Assembly: GCF_001884235.1 (NCBI RefSeq)
Contig: NZ_MAOI01000079.1
Coordinates: forward strand, 434,001-498,000
DNA from: Bacillus paramycoides
GTDB taxonomy: Bacteria > Bacillota > Bacilli > Bacillales > Bacillaceae_G
Direction of reading: 5' to 3'
DNA: 64,000 nucleotides
Below the pieces are notes generated by a model that was not told where the DNA came from, ran no database searches, and worked only from the letters and a program-made list of their open reading frames with translations. Each line of letters starts with the position of its first letter. Position 1 is the stretch's first letter. This document shows, one piece after another, positions 9,385 through 18,523 of this stretch. The position numbers and the translations under genes are program-made.

Positions 9385-9957
9385 TTAATACAATACTTTA
9401 TATAATCTATTCATCATTATTCTACAAAGACCTGCATAGATCCAGCAGTATAGAAAGCTCAGTATAAATATTAATGAAATAATTTTTATATCCATAGTTG
9501 TATGAACAGCAGGACCGAGTACTGGAAAATGGAAAATATCGAGAACGATCATAATACCTATAAGTAGGCATGTCGCGGAAAAGGAAACAACCCATATTCT
9601 CCTCTTTAATTGTAGAAAGGATACTCCTAACGCTATACCTAAAATACCTGTAGTAAAAGGGAAAACAAATAGTTCGCTTGGTTGAATAATAAATAGTAGG
9701 AAAATAGTAAGGGCATAAGAGAGTATTCCCTCACGAAAAGAATAACAAATAGCAAAAAAAATCGGTAACGTCGCAAATGGACTAATGAGTAATCCTATAC
9801 CAGGAATTAAGTTCCCCGCCGCTTGAAACATGGTGGCCAATGCACTCATTAAAGCTGTAATTACTAACTTATATACTAGGGATAACTTTCTTTTATGAAC
9901 AAAGTTCGCATCCTGCTCTATCATCAGTTGATACCAATAACGTACAAACCGATTCAT
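9385..9957 (-). CDS. multi-pass membrane protein, ECF S-component-like
   Basis: A 190-residue membrane protein with about five to six hydrophobic segments. A short basic N-terminus is followed by LVITALMSALATMFQAAGN, which recalls the substrate-binding subunits of ECF vitamin transporters, but no specific subfamily signature is seen. The start is put at the ATG (9957), with GGGGGGA six bases before it; TTG one codon upstream is less likely. No energising ATPase lies nearby, which would fit a shared ECF module or a different function. Confidence 0.65.
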   Translation of the reverse strand: MNRFVRYWYQLMIEQDANFVHKRKLSLVYKLVITALMSALATMFQAAGNLIPGIGLLISPFATLPIFFAICYSFREGILSYALTIFLLFIIQPSELFVFPFTTGILGIALGVSFLQLKRRIWVVSFSATCLLIGIMIVLDIFHFPVLGPAVHTTMDIKIISLIFILSFLYCWIYAGLCRIMMNRLYKVLY

Positions 9958-10138
9958 CAAAATCCCCCCTAAATATACCTAATTCATCACTTCCTATATT
10001 ATTCATACACTTTTTGTTTATGCGTTACTTTCTGCTGGTTATCGATCCCTATACAATAGTCGTTTATACATAGAAGTATTTTTAGGGGGACAACAGATCG
10101 TGCATTTTGAAGAATTTAGACTGAGAGTTTATATCGTA

Positions 10139-11569
10139 TCAAGGAACAATTTCAAAAATAGTACCTTGATTAAAATCAGATACTTTCATAGAACCATAAA
10201 CTCCTAAATATAATCTAGTTTGATCCAAATTTGTTGCCAAACTAACATAATAAGCTGCTTGAGCACCAAAATCATAATTGGTTTCAATAGCATGAAAGTC
10301 ATTATGTTTACCGTCTGTACCTGCTCTAGTATAAGCTAAAACGCCTTTAACTGGAGATTGAGATTCTTCTTTCTTGGCGAGGTCAGTAAACACAACGCTA
10401 CCATTTAAATTCGAGATTGCAGTTCCCATATATGGCTGAACTCCTGTAAGTGCAGTTCCTCCAAACTTATCCGGTCTAGAATCTTTATGAAAATAACTAA
10501 TAAGAGGCTGAATACGCTTCACTGATGTTTGTATTGTTTCATCATAATAAGCCATTGTTCTCTCATCCAAAGTAGGATTCTCAGAACAGTGTCTTATAAA
10601 AGAGGTGGGCAATTCTCCTTCCCACCCTCGCCAACCAAAGTTAATAAATCCTTCTTGATTAGGAGTAGATCTCATTAAATACGTTTGAACAAGTTCGGTA
10701 ACCGGGATTGGTTTATAATGAACAAACGAAAAAATAGACTCTACAATATCCTGTCCGACATTTCCAGCATATTTTACAAATTGATTATAAAATCTTTGAA
10801 ATGAAATACCTGTTATATTACGAACTCCTTTCGCAATTACTGTAAGTGTTTCTTGTATAGATAAAGGAAGTTCATTGAAACGTGTAACAACTGGCGGATT
10901 ATGTATGAATGTATTTTTACTTACATCGATTTCAATTATTTTACCCGCTATTTCTAAATCATCCTGGCTTAAATTAAATGGATCATAACCCGATCCACCA
11001 TCTCCATTTGTATAAATAAGTTTTCCAGTCTCCGGTGAAAAGTTTAAACTATTGACTCCGTTATGATTAAAAAATGGCCTTCTTATATTAAGTAATGTTC
11101 GTCTTTTTTGAGGTTGACCATGTGACTGTAAAATCCATTCCTCAACTGTATCGATATGATCATATTGAGTATCTCTATTTACCCACTTTAAGTTTAAAGC
11201 TTTAGGGTCACAAGGATTCGGTTTAACTTGTTCAGTAAGCGCACCCGGTCCTTGAGTTCCAGCTACTGAATAATGAAGATAAAATAAACCGTTTTGATAA
11301 AATTGTGGATGAAACGCTAGACCTAGCAATCCACGTTCATCATAGCCACTACTAGAAACGCCTTCTTCAGATGTACCTAACTTGATAACTTGCGGACGGA
11401 TATTTAAAAATGTTTTTATAACTCCGTCTCCTATGTAAAAAATCTCTCCCAGTTGTGTTGCAATAAATAGTCTTTCAGTTGAATCACCCGGAAGTATAGT
11501 TGTTTTCATTACAGTCGGTAAATTTATATTATGAACAATGGGTCGTAAACTAACTTTAACTTTTGTCAA
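10139..11569 (-). CDS. PQQ-type sugar dehydrogenase-like beta-propeller protein
   Basis: A 476-residue protein of the glucose/sorbosone dehydrogenase (GSDH) family. Propeller strands carry FIATQLGEIFYI, then DERGLLGLAFHPQF, FNHNGVNSLNFSP, a glycine-rich YTNGDGGSGYDPF loop, KGVRNITGISF and WRGWEGELP. The HPxF and HNG-type motifs match family members that oxidise sugars with PQQ. It starts directly with MTKVKVSLRP and lacks a visible signal peptide, although most GSDH proteins are exported. The start is TTG at 11569, with AAGGGGTG about 11 bases upstream. Cofactor and substrate are not shown by sequence. Confidence 0.75.
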   Translation of the reverse strand: MTKVKVSLRPIVHNINLPTVMKTTILPGDSTERLFIATQLGEIFYIGDGVIKTFLNIRPQVIKLGTSEEGVSSSGYDERGLLGLAFHPQFYQNGLFYLHYSVAGTQGPGALTEQVKPNPCDPKALNLKWVNRDTQYDHIDTVEEWILQSHGQPQKRRTLLNIRRPFFNHNGVNSLNFSPETGKLIYTNGDGGSGYDPFNLSQDDLEIAGKIIEIDVSKNTFIHNPPVVTRFNELPLSIQETLTVIAKGVRNITGISFQRFYNQFVKYAGNVGQDIVESIFSFVHYKPIPVTELVQTYLMRSTPNQEGFINFGWRGWEGELPTSFIRHCSENPTLDERTMAYYDETIQTSVKRIQPLISYFHKDSRPDKFGGTALTGVQPYMGTAISNLNGSVVFTDLAKKEESQSPVKGVLAYTRAGTDGKHNDFHAIETNYDFGAQAAYYVSLATNLDQTRLYLGVYGSMKVSDFNQGTIFEIVP

Positions 11570-11705
11570 TTAACTGTACACCCCTTTTTATTCTTTTTTA
11601 TAGAAGAATATGATTAGAGTAGTTCTATTAGTATCAAACAAGCAACATTCCTTTTTATTACAATTTTGTATATAATATAATTATTAATAATCTGGGGGAC
11701 GAACT

Positions 11706-11963
11706 ATGACAATCGTACTACAAATCATCTTACCACTAATTTTCGCAGTGTATTTATTTGCCCGCTATCGTAATGGGAGGTTTGGATCAGCTTCATTCCT
11801 TTTAGCAGTCATGATAGGGATTTTCGGTTTAGAGAATATTTTTCAATATGCTAGTTTAACAGACCATGCTGTTTATCCATATTGGGGCAGTTTGAAGGCT
11901 GTAATTATTATTCTGTCAGTAGTGTTTTTATTCAAAAGAACCCCCACTCCATATAGTAATTAA
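11706..11963 (+). CDS. small membrane protein
   Basis: An 85-residue protein with three hydrophobic segments (residues about 4-20, 29-48 and 63-79). It has no recognised family. It starts at ATG 11706 with GGGGGAC upstream and ends before a strong terminator. It is divergent from the sugar dehydrogenase-like gene and convergent with the DAO-type oxidase. Confidence 0.7.
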   Translation: MTIVLQIILPLIFAVYLFARYRNGRFGSASFLLAVMIGIFGLENIFQYASLTDHAVYPYWGSLKAVIIILSVVFLFKRTPTPYSN

Positions 11964-11971
11964 GTATAAAT

Positions 11972-12004
11972 AAAAAAGATTAGGATAGAATCCTAATCTT
12001 TTTT
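11972..12004. terminator. bidirectional terminator
   Basis: Fourteen-base stem AAAAAAGATTAGGA / TCCTAATCTTTTTT between convergent genes. Confidence 0.9.
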
Positions 12005-12005
12005 A

Positions 12006-13121
12006 TTATTCAATTGCACCAGTAACATCATAATCATTTATATCTAATTCAATAGGGTGTCCGAGCGCTAGTTTAGCCAGTTCTGCTCCTAAGTATGGAC
12101 CAGCCGTTAAACCTGAAGCTCCTAATCCGTTCGCAACGAGAATACCTTCAAAGTTAGGTAGTGGTCCGATAACAGGTAAGAATCCTGGTGTAAATGGTCT
12201 GAATCCAACTCTCGTTTCAAGCATTGTACCATCTCCTAAACCAGGTGCAACCGTCAATGCTTTATGGAATACCTCATGTAAACCACCCGCTGTTACACGA
12301 TGATCGAAACCAGTGTCATTTTCATGTGTTGCACCAATTACAACATGACCATTGTCAAATGTTAAAATGTATTGATCGTTTGGCGGCATAACAACTGGCC
12401 AATTTTCTGTATTAGTATTTTCCATATGCAAATGAACAATTTGTGCTTTTTGGAACGTAACTAAGAAATTAATACCTAATGGGTTTAATATTTCGTTCGC
12501 CCAAGCGCCTGCAGTTATAATTACCTTTTCTGCTAAAATTGTCTCGTCGTTTACTTTAACTCCAGTAATGTGATTCCCTTCACGGACTAATACTGCATCG
12601 CCTTTTATAAAGGTTGCACCATGTTTTTTCGCAGCGCTTATTAATGCGTTGCGTAATGATCTTCCATTTACTCGTGCAGCTCCACTAATATGAACAGAAC
12701 TATATTCTTCCGATAATGCTGGGAATAACTTTTTCGTTTCTTCAGCTGATAAGCGAGTGATTTCACCAATCTCTGGCGCATCTTCACGTCGTTTATAAGC
12801 TCGCTCTTCCATTTGATCTAGTTTTTTCTCGTCAGTATGTAAACTAATTGCACCTACACGGTTGTATCCTGTATCCGTTTCACCGTCTTCTTCTAATTGC
12901 TGAATTAACGAAGAATAGTAACGTGCACCGCCCTTAGCAATTTTATACCACGCTTTATTACGACGTTGTGAAAGCCATGGACAGACAATACCTGCTGCTG
13001 CATCAGTTGCTTGACCTAATTGTTGGCGATCTACGATAGTAACATTCGCACCAGCCTTAGCAAGATGATAAGCAGTAGACGCTCCTAAAATTCCAGCTCC
13101 AACTACAATATAAGATTTCAT
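12006..13121 (-). CDS. FAD-dependent amine/D-amino-acid oxidase (DAO family)
   Basis: A 371-residue flavoprotein of the DadA/glycine oxidase family. The N-terminal FAD fold is VVGAGILGASTAYHLA, then AAAGIVCPWLS. The central segment VIITAGAWA is the second FAD contact. The C-terminus has RVGFRPFTPGFLPVIG and NGLGASGLTAGPYLG, typical of oxidative deaminases. The start is set at ATG 13121 (MKSYIVVGAG), which has AAAAGG eight bases upstream; GTG at 13130 overlaps that ribosome site. The substrate (glycine, D-amino acid or other amine) is unknown. All FAD motifs are intact. Confidence 0.85.
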   Translation of the reverse strand: MKSYIVVGAGILGASTAYHLAKAGANVTIVDRQQLGQATDAAAGIVCPWLSQRRNKAWYKIAKGGARYYSSLIQQLEEDGETDTGYNRVGAISLHTDEKKLDQMEERAYKRREDAPEIGEITRLSAEETKKLFPALSEEYSSVHISGAARVNGRSLRNALISAAKKHGATFIKGDAVLVREGNHITGVKVNDETILAEKVIITAGAWANEILNPLGINFLVTFQKAQIVHLHMENTNTENWPVVMPPNDQYILTFDNGHVVIGATHENDTGFDHRVTAGGLHEVFHKALTVAPGLGDGTMLETRVGFRPFTPGFLPVIGPLPNFEGILVANGLGASGLTAGPYLGAELAKLALGHPIELDINDYDVTGAIE

Positions 13122-13247
13122 TTCAAACACCTTTTCTCTTTTGCTAATTATATAAATATAAGAACATTCCTTAGTATAATGGAAGGAATACTTTTTTCAA
13201 TGTACTCATCGCAATTAATTGTTGCATCATTGTGACTTTCCTAATCG

Positions 13248-13901
13248 TTATTTTTTCTTCTTACGGAATAATTCAATTGTTTTATAGCCTTGTGAAAGGA
13301 TTTCAATCATTTTCTCAAGACGTTTTTCACGTGTTTTTTCTTGTTTTACAGAAAAAAGATTACGTGCCCAATCTTTTTGGTATCCAGGTGTTAAACTTTG
13401 ATAAAACTGAAGTTCATTCGGATGATTAGTTAACAATGCTTCAACATCTTGAATTCGATCTGCATAATCAGCTACACATTGACTCGCAGCAGGCGTTTTC
13501 GTCGCTTTTTTCTTTTCACGTTTTAAACCTACAACAGTAAAGACATCATCCATACTTACCATTCGCGCAAATTTAATATCGCTTTTTCCTACATACCCGT
13601 CGTCCCCAACCTGTAATGCTGGAAACATCTCATCACGATGAATAAACGTACTGTAACGAGAATTGCCTTTTTTCGGATATGCGAAAAACACATAACCTTT
13701 TTCAATTAGTAATTCTTCATTACTAATAATAAAATTCGTTTGTTTCACCATGTCATCAAGCGTTTCAACAAAAATAAAAATAGCATCGTGTTCTTTTGAA
13801 AATGCAGTTTCTTTACCTGTAAAAATGTTGTAATCACTTGGTTCGTTAATAACGACCATATTTGTATACTTATTAAGTTTCAATTTATCGATAACTGACA
13901 T
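13248..13901 (-). CDS. YdeI/OmpD-associated family protein
   Basis: A 217-residue soluble protein. The C-terminal third matches the YdeI/OmpD-associated family: FYQSLTPGYQKDWARNLFS followed by KQEKTREKRLEKMIEIL and a basic tail ending RKKKK. The N-terminal part (residues 1-130) is a separate domain with KGYVFFAYPKKGNSRYSTFIHRDE. Some distant relatives are called bacteriocin-protection proteins, but the function here is unknown. The ATG at 13901 follows AAAGGAAG. It stands alone. Confidence 0.72.
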   Translation of the reverse strand: MSVIDKLKLNKYTNMVVINEPSDYNIFTGKETAFSKEHDAIFIFVETLDDMVKQTNFIISNEELLIEKGYVFFAYPKKGNSRYSTFIHRDEMFPALQVGDDGYVGKSDIKFARMVSMDDVFTVVGLKREKKKATKTPAASQCVADYADRIQDVEALLTNHPNELQFYQSLTPGYQKDWARNLFSVKQEKTREKRLEKMIEILSQGYKTIELFRKKKK

Positions 13902-14045
13902 AATAATCTTCCTTTACATTCAAAATTCATTGTACATATTTTTTTATACTGTTCTAGTGTATTATATCTATTAAGAAAATCAAACTTTAAATCGTATCAT
14001 TCTATTTCAAAAGGACATAATTCTTTTACTAGAAGGAGTGGTTTT

Positions 14046-14228
14046 ATGCCGTATGTAATCCGTGATGAAGGACTAGTTTTGCAAGGAGACAATGGAAAAG
14101 AACCCGTTTTTCATACGTATGAAGAGGCTACAGAAACGTTAAGAACACTAACTATACCGCAGTTTCCAAAACATATTAGAAGAAAACCTTTTAAACCGAA
14201 AATTATACAAATAGCCGATTCTGAATAA
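14046..14228 (+). CDS. small conserved-type hypothetical protein
   Basis: A 60-residue soluble basic protein (MPYVIRDEGL to IIQIADSE) with no recognised domain. The start has AGAAGGAGTGG at ideal spacing, and a hairpin overlaps its 3' end, supporting expression. It is convergent with the NAT gene. Confidence 0.6.
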   Translation: MPYVIRDEGLVLQGDNGKEPVFHTYEEATETLRTLTIPQFPKHIRRKPFKPKIIQIADSE

Positions 14229-14245
14229 GAACCGGCTATTTGTAT
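14205..14245. terminator. hairpin between convergent genes
   Basis: Thirteen-base stem ATACAAATAGCCG / CGGCTATTTGTAT overlapping the end of the 60-residue gene and preceding the NAT stop. The T tract is weak. Confidence 0.6.
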
Positions 14246-14247
14246 AT

Positions 14248-15015
14248 TCATAACTTAATAGCAAATAAAGTATATAAAAGTTCTCTATATTGTTCGTCTG
14301 TAACTTCACGCTTCGTTTTTTCTCCATAAATAATTTCAGTCAAACTAGTATTCGTTAAAGAGACATGGCCAGCGTTCGTCAACTTTACTACAATTGGTCC
14401 CTTGTTGAAAATAGACTTCTCATCTTCTATTACTCGTCTTTGAACCTCATTTACTACTGCCTCATCAATAATATGAATATAAAAAGCATGACAAACTTTC
14501 CATTCTCCATCAACATCTATTCTTTCTAGAACATAATTTCCTTTACTCGTATCTTTTCGTCTCGCCCGGTACGAACCATTTTTTGAAGAAACAGACTCAC
14601 CAGTAAAAGGTACAGGAACGAGAGGTACTAACGAAGCTATACCTACATCAATTAAATACCGTACGTTATCATTATTTAAAATAATTGTTATATGTCCGTC
14701 CTCAAGTGCCCAAGCGTTTATATCATTTTTATATACGGTACCTAGTGCGAGTTGTACATCATAACCACTATCCTTTAAAAAATAATAAAAAAGAGTATTT
14801 AATTCATAACAAAGTCCACCGCGGGAACTAGTTAAAATTTTCTCTTGTAAGTTTTCCATAGAGATTTTATTCGTATTACCTGCTATTACATCTAAATTCT
14901 CAAACGGTATAGTGTGTGCAAATGCAAAGAGTATTGTACTTAATTCTTCAAATTTTATTTCAGTACGTTTTTCAAGGTTTAATCTTGTAAAGAGTTGATC
15001 TTGTAAACTTTTCAT
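14248..15015 (-). CDS. nat: arylamine N-acetyltransferase
   Basis: A 255-residue NAT enzyme that transfers acetyl from acetyl-CoA to arylamines. The catalytic triad is complete: Cys69 in RGGLCYELN, His108 in GHITI and Asp123 in IDVG. PFENLDV near residue 37 is another family motif. B. cereus group genomes carry several NATs, some with a Glu replacing Asp; this copy has the canonical Asp. The start is ATG 15015 with AAGGGG upstream; GTG at 15024 lies within the ribosome site. A GTACCGGTAC palindrome lies about 95 bases upstream. Confidence 0.92.
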   Translation of the reverse strand: MKSLQDQLFTRLNLEKRTEIKFEELSTILFAFAHTIPFENLDVIAGNTNKISMENLQEKILTSSRGGLCYELNTLFYYFLKDSGYDVQLALGTVYKNDINAWALEDGHITIILNNDNVRYLIDVGIASLVPLVPVPFTGESVSSKNGSYRARRKDTSKGNYVLERIDVDGEWKVCHAFYIHIIDEAVVNEVQRRVIEDEKSIFNKGPIVVKLTNAGHVSLTNTSLTEIIYGEKTKREVTDEQYRELLYTLFAIKL

Positions 15016-15106
15016 ATCCAGCACCCCTTAATAGTTATAAGTTAAAATAGTATATGCTGATTGTAAATTTGATGGGGTACTGTAACAATGTACATTTCGT
15101 TTAACT

Positions 15107-15116
15107 GTACCGGTAC
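15107..15116. promoter_or_regulatory. GTACCGGTAC palindrome upstream of NAT
   Basis: Perfect 10-bp palindrome in the NAT upstream region. The same core occurs between the second MocR regulator and its divergent EamA gene (53787-53798), so it may be a related operator (inference). Confidence 0.4.
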
Positions 15117-15239
15117 GAAAAAACTGATTCACAAGATAACTTAATATGAAAATTAAAATAAGAGGCATTATTATAAATGCCTCTGGGATACAGAAAAAAA
15201 CCTACTTTTTGGAGCCACATACAAAACTAAAACAAAAAG

Positions 15240-15743
15240 CTACGAATATAAATGTAATAGTTTGTCTATGGATAAATTATTAGTATCACTTAAATCAACA
15301 AAATATTGAAGTTGCCACATTTGGCTCTTTTTAGCTTGATTACTAACAGGGGTATCCCAAATCGGATAAATTCTCATAGCCATCTTTCCTTTTTGACTTT
15401 GAGTTTTCAATATTTTCTCTTTAAGAAGAATATCTTTTGGGAAAATAAATTGTCCTAGTTTATTATCGTCTATACAAGTGATAACTAATAAGTCAGGAGC
15501 AGAGTCATAAGAAAATGCTTGATTTTGCATGTTTTCATTTTTCTCCCAAAAAGAAACAAATTGACCAATTTTATTAGGAGTAATTTTTGATACTCTAAAA
15601 CGTATCGTTTTGTTATTTAAGTGAAATAACGCCCCTGCATACTCTGAGTTTTGTTTTTCTTCTTTTAAATTAGTTATCATTAAGTTATTTGGTTTATATA
15701 CTATATTATTTAAATTTCGGATTATATCATTAAAATTGTTCAA
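15240..15743 (-). CDS. MepB-family protein
   Basis: A 167-residue protein of the MepB family, named after the gene of unknown function in the Staphylococcus aureus mepRAB locus. Visible conserved segments are YAGALFHLNNKTIRFRVSKITP, KIGQFVSFWEKN, GQFIFPKDIL, and GKMAMRIYPIWD with the late WQLQYFVDLS. The start is TTG 15743, with AAAGGGGGC seven bases upstream; the longer frame upstream spans that ribosome site. No mepA or mepR lies nearby. Function unknown. Confidence 0.85.
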   Translation of the reverse strand: MNNFNDIIRNLNNIVYKPNNLMITNLKEEKQNSEYAGALFHLNNKTIRFRVSKITPNKIGQFVSFWEKNENMQNQAFSYDSAPDLLVITCIDDNKLGQFIFPKDILLKEKILKTQSQKGKMAMRIYPIWDTPVSNQAKKSQMWQLQYFVDLSDTNNLSIDKLLHLYS

Positions 15744-15849
15744 GTAAACGCCCCCTTTATCCATCACTAAGTTTATCACAAACGTTAGTTCTTATATATT
15801 GGATAAATAACATATGGTCATTAGCGACGTGAAAAAGAGGGGTATTTTA

Positions 15850-15978
15850 GTGGAATATGATTATGCAAGAGTATCAACTTTGAATTAAGTTTTAAAAATA
15901 CAAATAGCAGCATTAGAAAAAGAGAAGTATGATTGTATTTTTTCAAAAAAATCCTATGGAACAAAAACAAATCGACCA
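15850..15978 (+). pseudogene. serine recombinase (resolvase/invertase) N-terminal remnant
   Basis: Starting with GTG at 15850 behind AAAAAGAGGGG, the frame reads VEYDYARVSTLN, stop (TAA), then VLKIQIAALEKEKYDCIF and a segment ending GTKTNRP. This is the N-terminus of a resolvase: the Y-x-R-V-S-T motif carries the catalytic serine, then the Q-x-x-x-L helix and the GTKTNRP loop. The TAA sits where family members usually have Gln (CAA to TAA). The sequence ends abruptly at the DUF4180 stop. It marks a lost mobile element or resolvase gene. Confidence 0.75.
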
Positions 15979-15980
15979 AA

Positions 15981-16349
15981 TTACTTTACTGTACTTAATT
16001 TTTCAATTGCTTGTTGCTCAGTTGCTAAGTAAAAAATATCTTTGCCTTTATTACACTCATAAATGAAGTCCTTTAAGCTTTCACTAGCGTACATAGAAAA
16101 ATCCCCAACGATAGCAATCTTTACCTTGTAATTTATAAACTTTTGAAGAATTTCACCCGCAAGACGTGTTTTTAGGTTAAAGAAATCTTCACTTATTAAT
16201 GATTTATGGATAATAATACGTTTCGCATCTACCTCATATTGAACTGTTGCCATAAGATCCAATGCAGATTGAACGTCAGATATTACTACTGTATCGTTTC
16301 TTACGACAGCAATATTTATTCCGCTAGTTACTATTTTCTTTATTTCCAT
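15981..16349 (-). CDS. DUF4180 protein
   Basis: A 122-residue protein of the DUF4180 family. Recognisable segments are VISDVQSALDLMATVQYEV, then EDFFNLKTRLAGEILQKFIN, YKVKIAIVGDFS and SLKDFIYECNKGKDIFYLA. Function unknown. The start is at ATG 16349 (MEIKKIV) with TGGAGGAGTG upstream. It faces the resolvase remnant tail to tail with only two bases between them, which suggests the remnant was cut by a rearrangement here. Confidence 0.85.
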   Translation of the reverse strand: MEIKKIVTSGINIAVVRNDTVVISDVQSALDLMATVQYEVDAKRIIIHKSLISEDFFNLKTRLAGEILQKFINYKVKIAIVGDFSMYASESLKDFIYECNKGKDIFYLATEQQAIEKLSTVK

Positions 16350-16516
16350 AGTTTCACTCCTCCATAATTTAAAAAGCATATATTAAACATGCTTTGTAGC
16401 TCTTCATTAACACACATAGATGATTTGCCCTGGCTCAATATTCTCTCTATACCGTTGTAAATAAATATTATTTTTAAATTTCTCATACGGTCAATGAAAT
16501 TAAGGATAATCTATCA

Positions 16517-17212
16517 CTATTTTTGAAAATGTATCCCTCCACAATAACTTAATAAACTATCAAAAGAAGTAATCTCGGCATATGGTTTTGTGTCGGTATT
16601 ATTCTTAATCATATTAGGATTGAACCATATACCCTTTATATTTGCATTTTGACAGCCACCAATATCCTTTTCTAAGTCATCTCCAACAAATAGTACATCT
16701 TCTGGTTGCACATTTAGCTTATTTAATGCTAATTCAAATATGCGTTTGTCAGGTTTACTAAATCCCGATTCTTCAGAAATAATGATTGTATCAAAATAAC
16801 TATTTAAATTCGTGTTAATTATTTTAGCTTTTTGCCTCTGAGTTGAGCCATTTGTTATAATTCCAACTTTAATACGCAACTTTATAGTATTTATGATATT
16901 AATAGTATGTTGGTTTATAGAAAAACAATAAGGAAAATTATTGTTCCAAAAACCTTGAATGCGATTGCGTGGTAATCTATATTTCGGTGGGAATTCATCA
17001 AAAAATAATTCCAGAACTTTTACTTTGTCATTGTGGCCATAGCTTTTTTTATCATATTCCTTGAATTTCTGTAACATTTCGTTTTTTACTGAATCTTGTT
17101 TAATCTCCCCATAAAACTTTTCTAACATGATTGAAAACAATTTATCTACTGCCTTATCCCTATCAAGTAACGTATCATCTAAATCAAATAGCATTGCTTT
17201 ATAGCCCCTCAA
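16517..17212 (-). CDS. HAD-family hydrolase
   Basis: A HAD phosphatase of up to 231 residues, with motif I LFDLDDTLLD (nucleophile Asp and acid Asp), motif II VGIITNGS, motif III Lys in GFSKPDKRIF, and motif IV LFVGDDLEKDIGG. A helical cap lies between motifs I and II. It is like YjjG-type nucleotide or sugar phosphatases, substrate unknown. TTG at 17212 or ATG at 17194 could be the start; GAGGGG lies ten bases before the latter. The broken DinB gene lies just upstream on the same strand. Confidence 0.88.
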   Translation of the reverse strand: MRGYKAMLFDLDDTLLDRDKAVDKLFSIMLEKFYGEIKQDSVKNEMLQKFKEYDKKSYGHNDKVKVLELFFDEFPPKYRLPRNRIQGFWNNNFPYCFSINQHTINIINTIKLRIKVGIITNGSTQRQKAKIINTNLNSYFDTIIISEESGFSKPDKRIFELALNKLNVQPEDVLFVGDDLEKDIGGCQNANIKGIWFNPNMIKNNTDTKPYAEITSFDSLLSYCGGIHFQK

Positions 17213-17263
17213 ATAATTTCACAACCTTTCTCGCATTATATAAATAATCCCTAGTTCGTACCT

Positions 17264-17540
17264 TTAAACTTTTGGTTTACTAAGAGAGTTGTTATTTAGG
17301 TGAGAATAACGGTCAAACAGAGAAAAGGAGTTATTTACACCTTCCCGCAGAATAAATTCTAGCCTTGGAATCCAGTTGTTTTTCTCTGTATCAATTAGAT
17401 GCTCAACCACTTCGAATGTATTCCAAGTTCCTACCTCTTCATTACAATTTAGCCATTCGCCGGATAAACCAGATAAAAGAACCCAAAGTTTGTGGCGCAC
17501 GCTCCAGAATTTCGGTAGCTTCTTTTATATTGAAATTCAT
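17264..17540 (-). pseudogene. DinB-family protein, frameshifted and C-terminally truncated
   Basis: ATG at 17540 follows AAAAGGAA and opens [19 protein letters not shown]. The match to DinB proteins then jumps one frame into [17 protein letters not shown], then [16 protein letters not shown] (first metal-ligand helix) and ends at SLSKPKV. DinB-fold proteins are about 160-175 residues. Here the second half with the other metal histidines is missing, so the gene has a one-base frameshift near 17480 and a 3' deletion. Confidence 0.75.
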
Positions 17541-17857
17541 TTCCTTTTCCCCTTCTGGTAAAGAAGCAAAAGTATATTTTCATACAGTTTAAGAAATTAC
17601 ATCCAATTTACATTATTATACATTGATTTTTCGTAAATATTAATCGTTCATTTTTTATACGATGAGTATTTTTTTCAAGCATACAATTATTTATCCATAA
17701 AAAAGTAATGAGGCTATTAATACTTATTAGCTGATAACACATAATCTTGAACGTGGAGAACGTGGAGCTAACACGATAAACGTATTGTAAAGTCTCGTAA
17801 TGCATCTCCACATAAACTCCAGATAGTAAGGCTATAATGACTACCAGAGGTGATATT

Positions 17858-18523
17858 ATGAGGAACTATCATATTCTCGTGGTAGAAGACGATCAAGAAA
17901 TTCAAGAATTAATTAAACAATTTTTAATGACACAACAGTATACAGTTGTAGTTGCATCAGATGGATTAGAGGGTATGACACAATTTAATAAGCAATCCTT
18001 TGATTTAATTCTTCTAGATGTAATGATGCCCAATCTTAATGGATTTGAAGTTTCCAAGATGATTCGAAGCCAGTCAAATATACCAATTATTATGCTAACT
18101 GCATTAGAGGAAGAAGAAGATCAAATGAAAGGGTTTGATCTTGGAATCGATGATTATATAACAAAACCCTTTTCGTTTCATGTTTTGATTAGACGAGTCG
18201 AAGCTGTACTAAGAAGAAGTTATGATAACAATGTAAATAATCATTTGGTTTTTAAAGAAGTGCGTGTCGATGTTGATGCATATAAAGTATATGTAAATGA
18301 CGTTGAAATTTTATTAACGACAAAAGAGTTTGAAATTCTACAACTACTATTTCAAAATGAGAGAAAAGTACTCACAAGAGAAAATATCGTAGAAAAAGTT
18401 TGGGGGTACGATTATTTTGGAGAAACACGAATAATCGATACACATATTAAAAACTTACGTAAAAAGTTAGCTATCCCTTACATTAAAACAATAAAAGGTA
18501 TTGGTTATAAAATTGATGAATAG
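17858..18523 (+). CDS. OmpR/PhoB-family response regulator
   Basis: A 221-residue two-component response regulator. The receiver domain has acidic pocket D11/D12, phospho-acceptor D54 in ILLDVMMPN, T in MLTALE and the conserved Lys in ITKPFS. The C-terminal winged helix runs from about residue 125, with LTTKEFEILQLL and the recognition helix in TRIIDTHIKNLRKKL. The start is ATG 17858 with AGAGGTGAT upstream. Its last codons overlap the kinase start (GATGAATAG), so both are translated as one unit. The target genes are not evident from the neighbours. Confidence 0.93.
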   Translation: MRNYHILVVEDDQEIQELIKQFLMTQQYTVVVASDGLEGMTQFNKQSFDLILLDVMMPNLNGFEVSKMIRSQSNIPIIMLTALEEEEDQMKGFDLGIDDYITKPFSFHVLIRRVEAVLRRSYDNNVNNHLVFKEVRVDVDAYKVYVNDVEILLTTKEFEILQLLFQNERKVLTRENIVEKVWGYDYFGETRIIDTHIKNLRKKLAIPYIKTIKGIGYKIDE

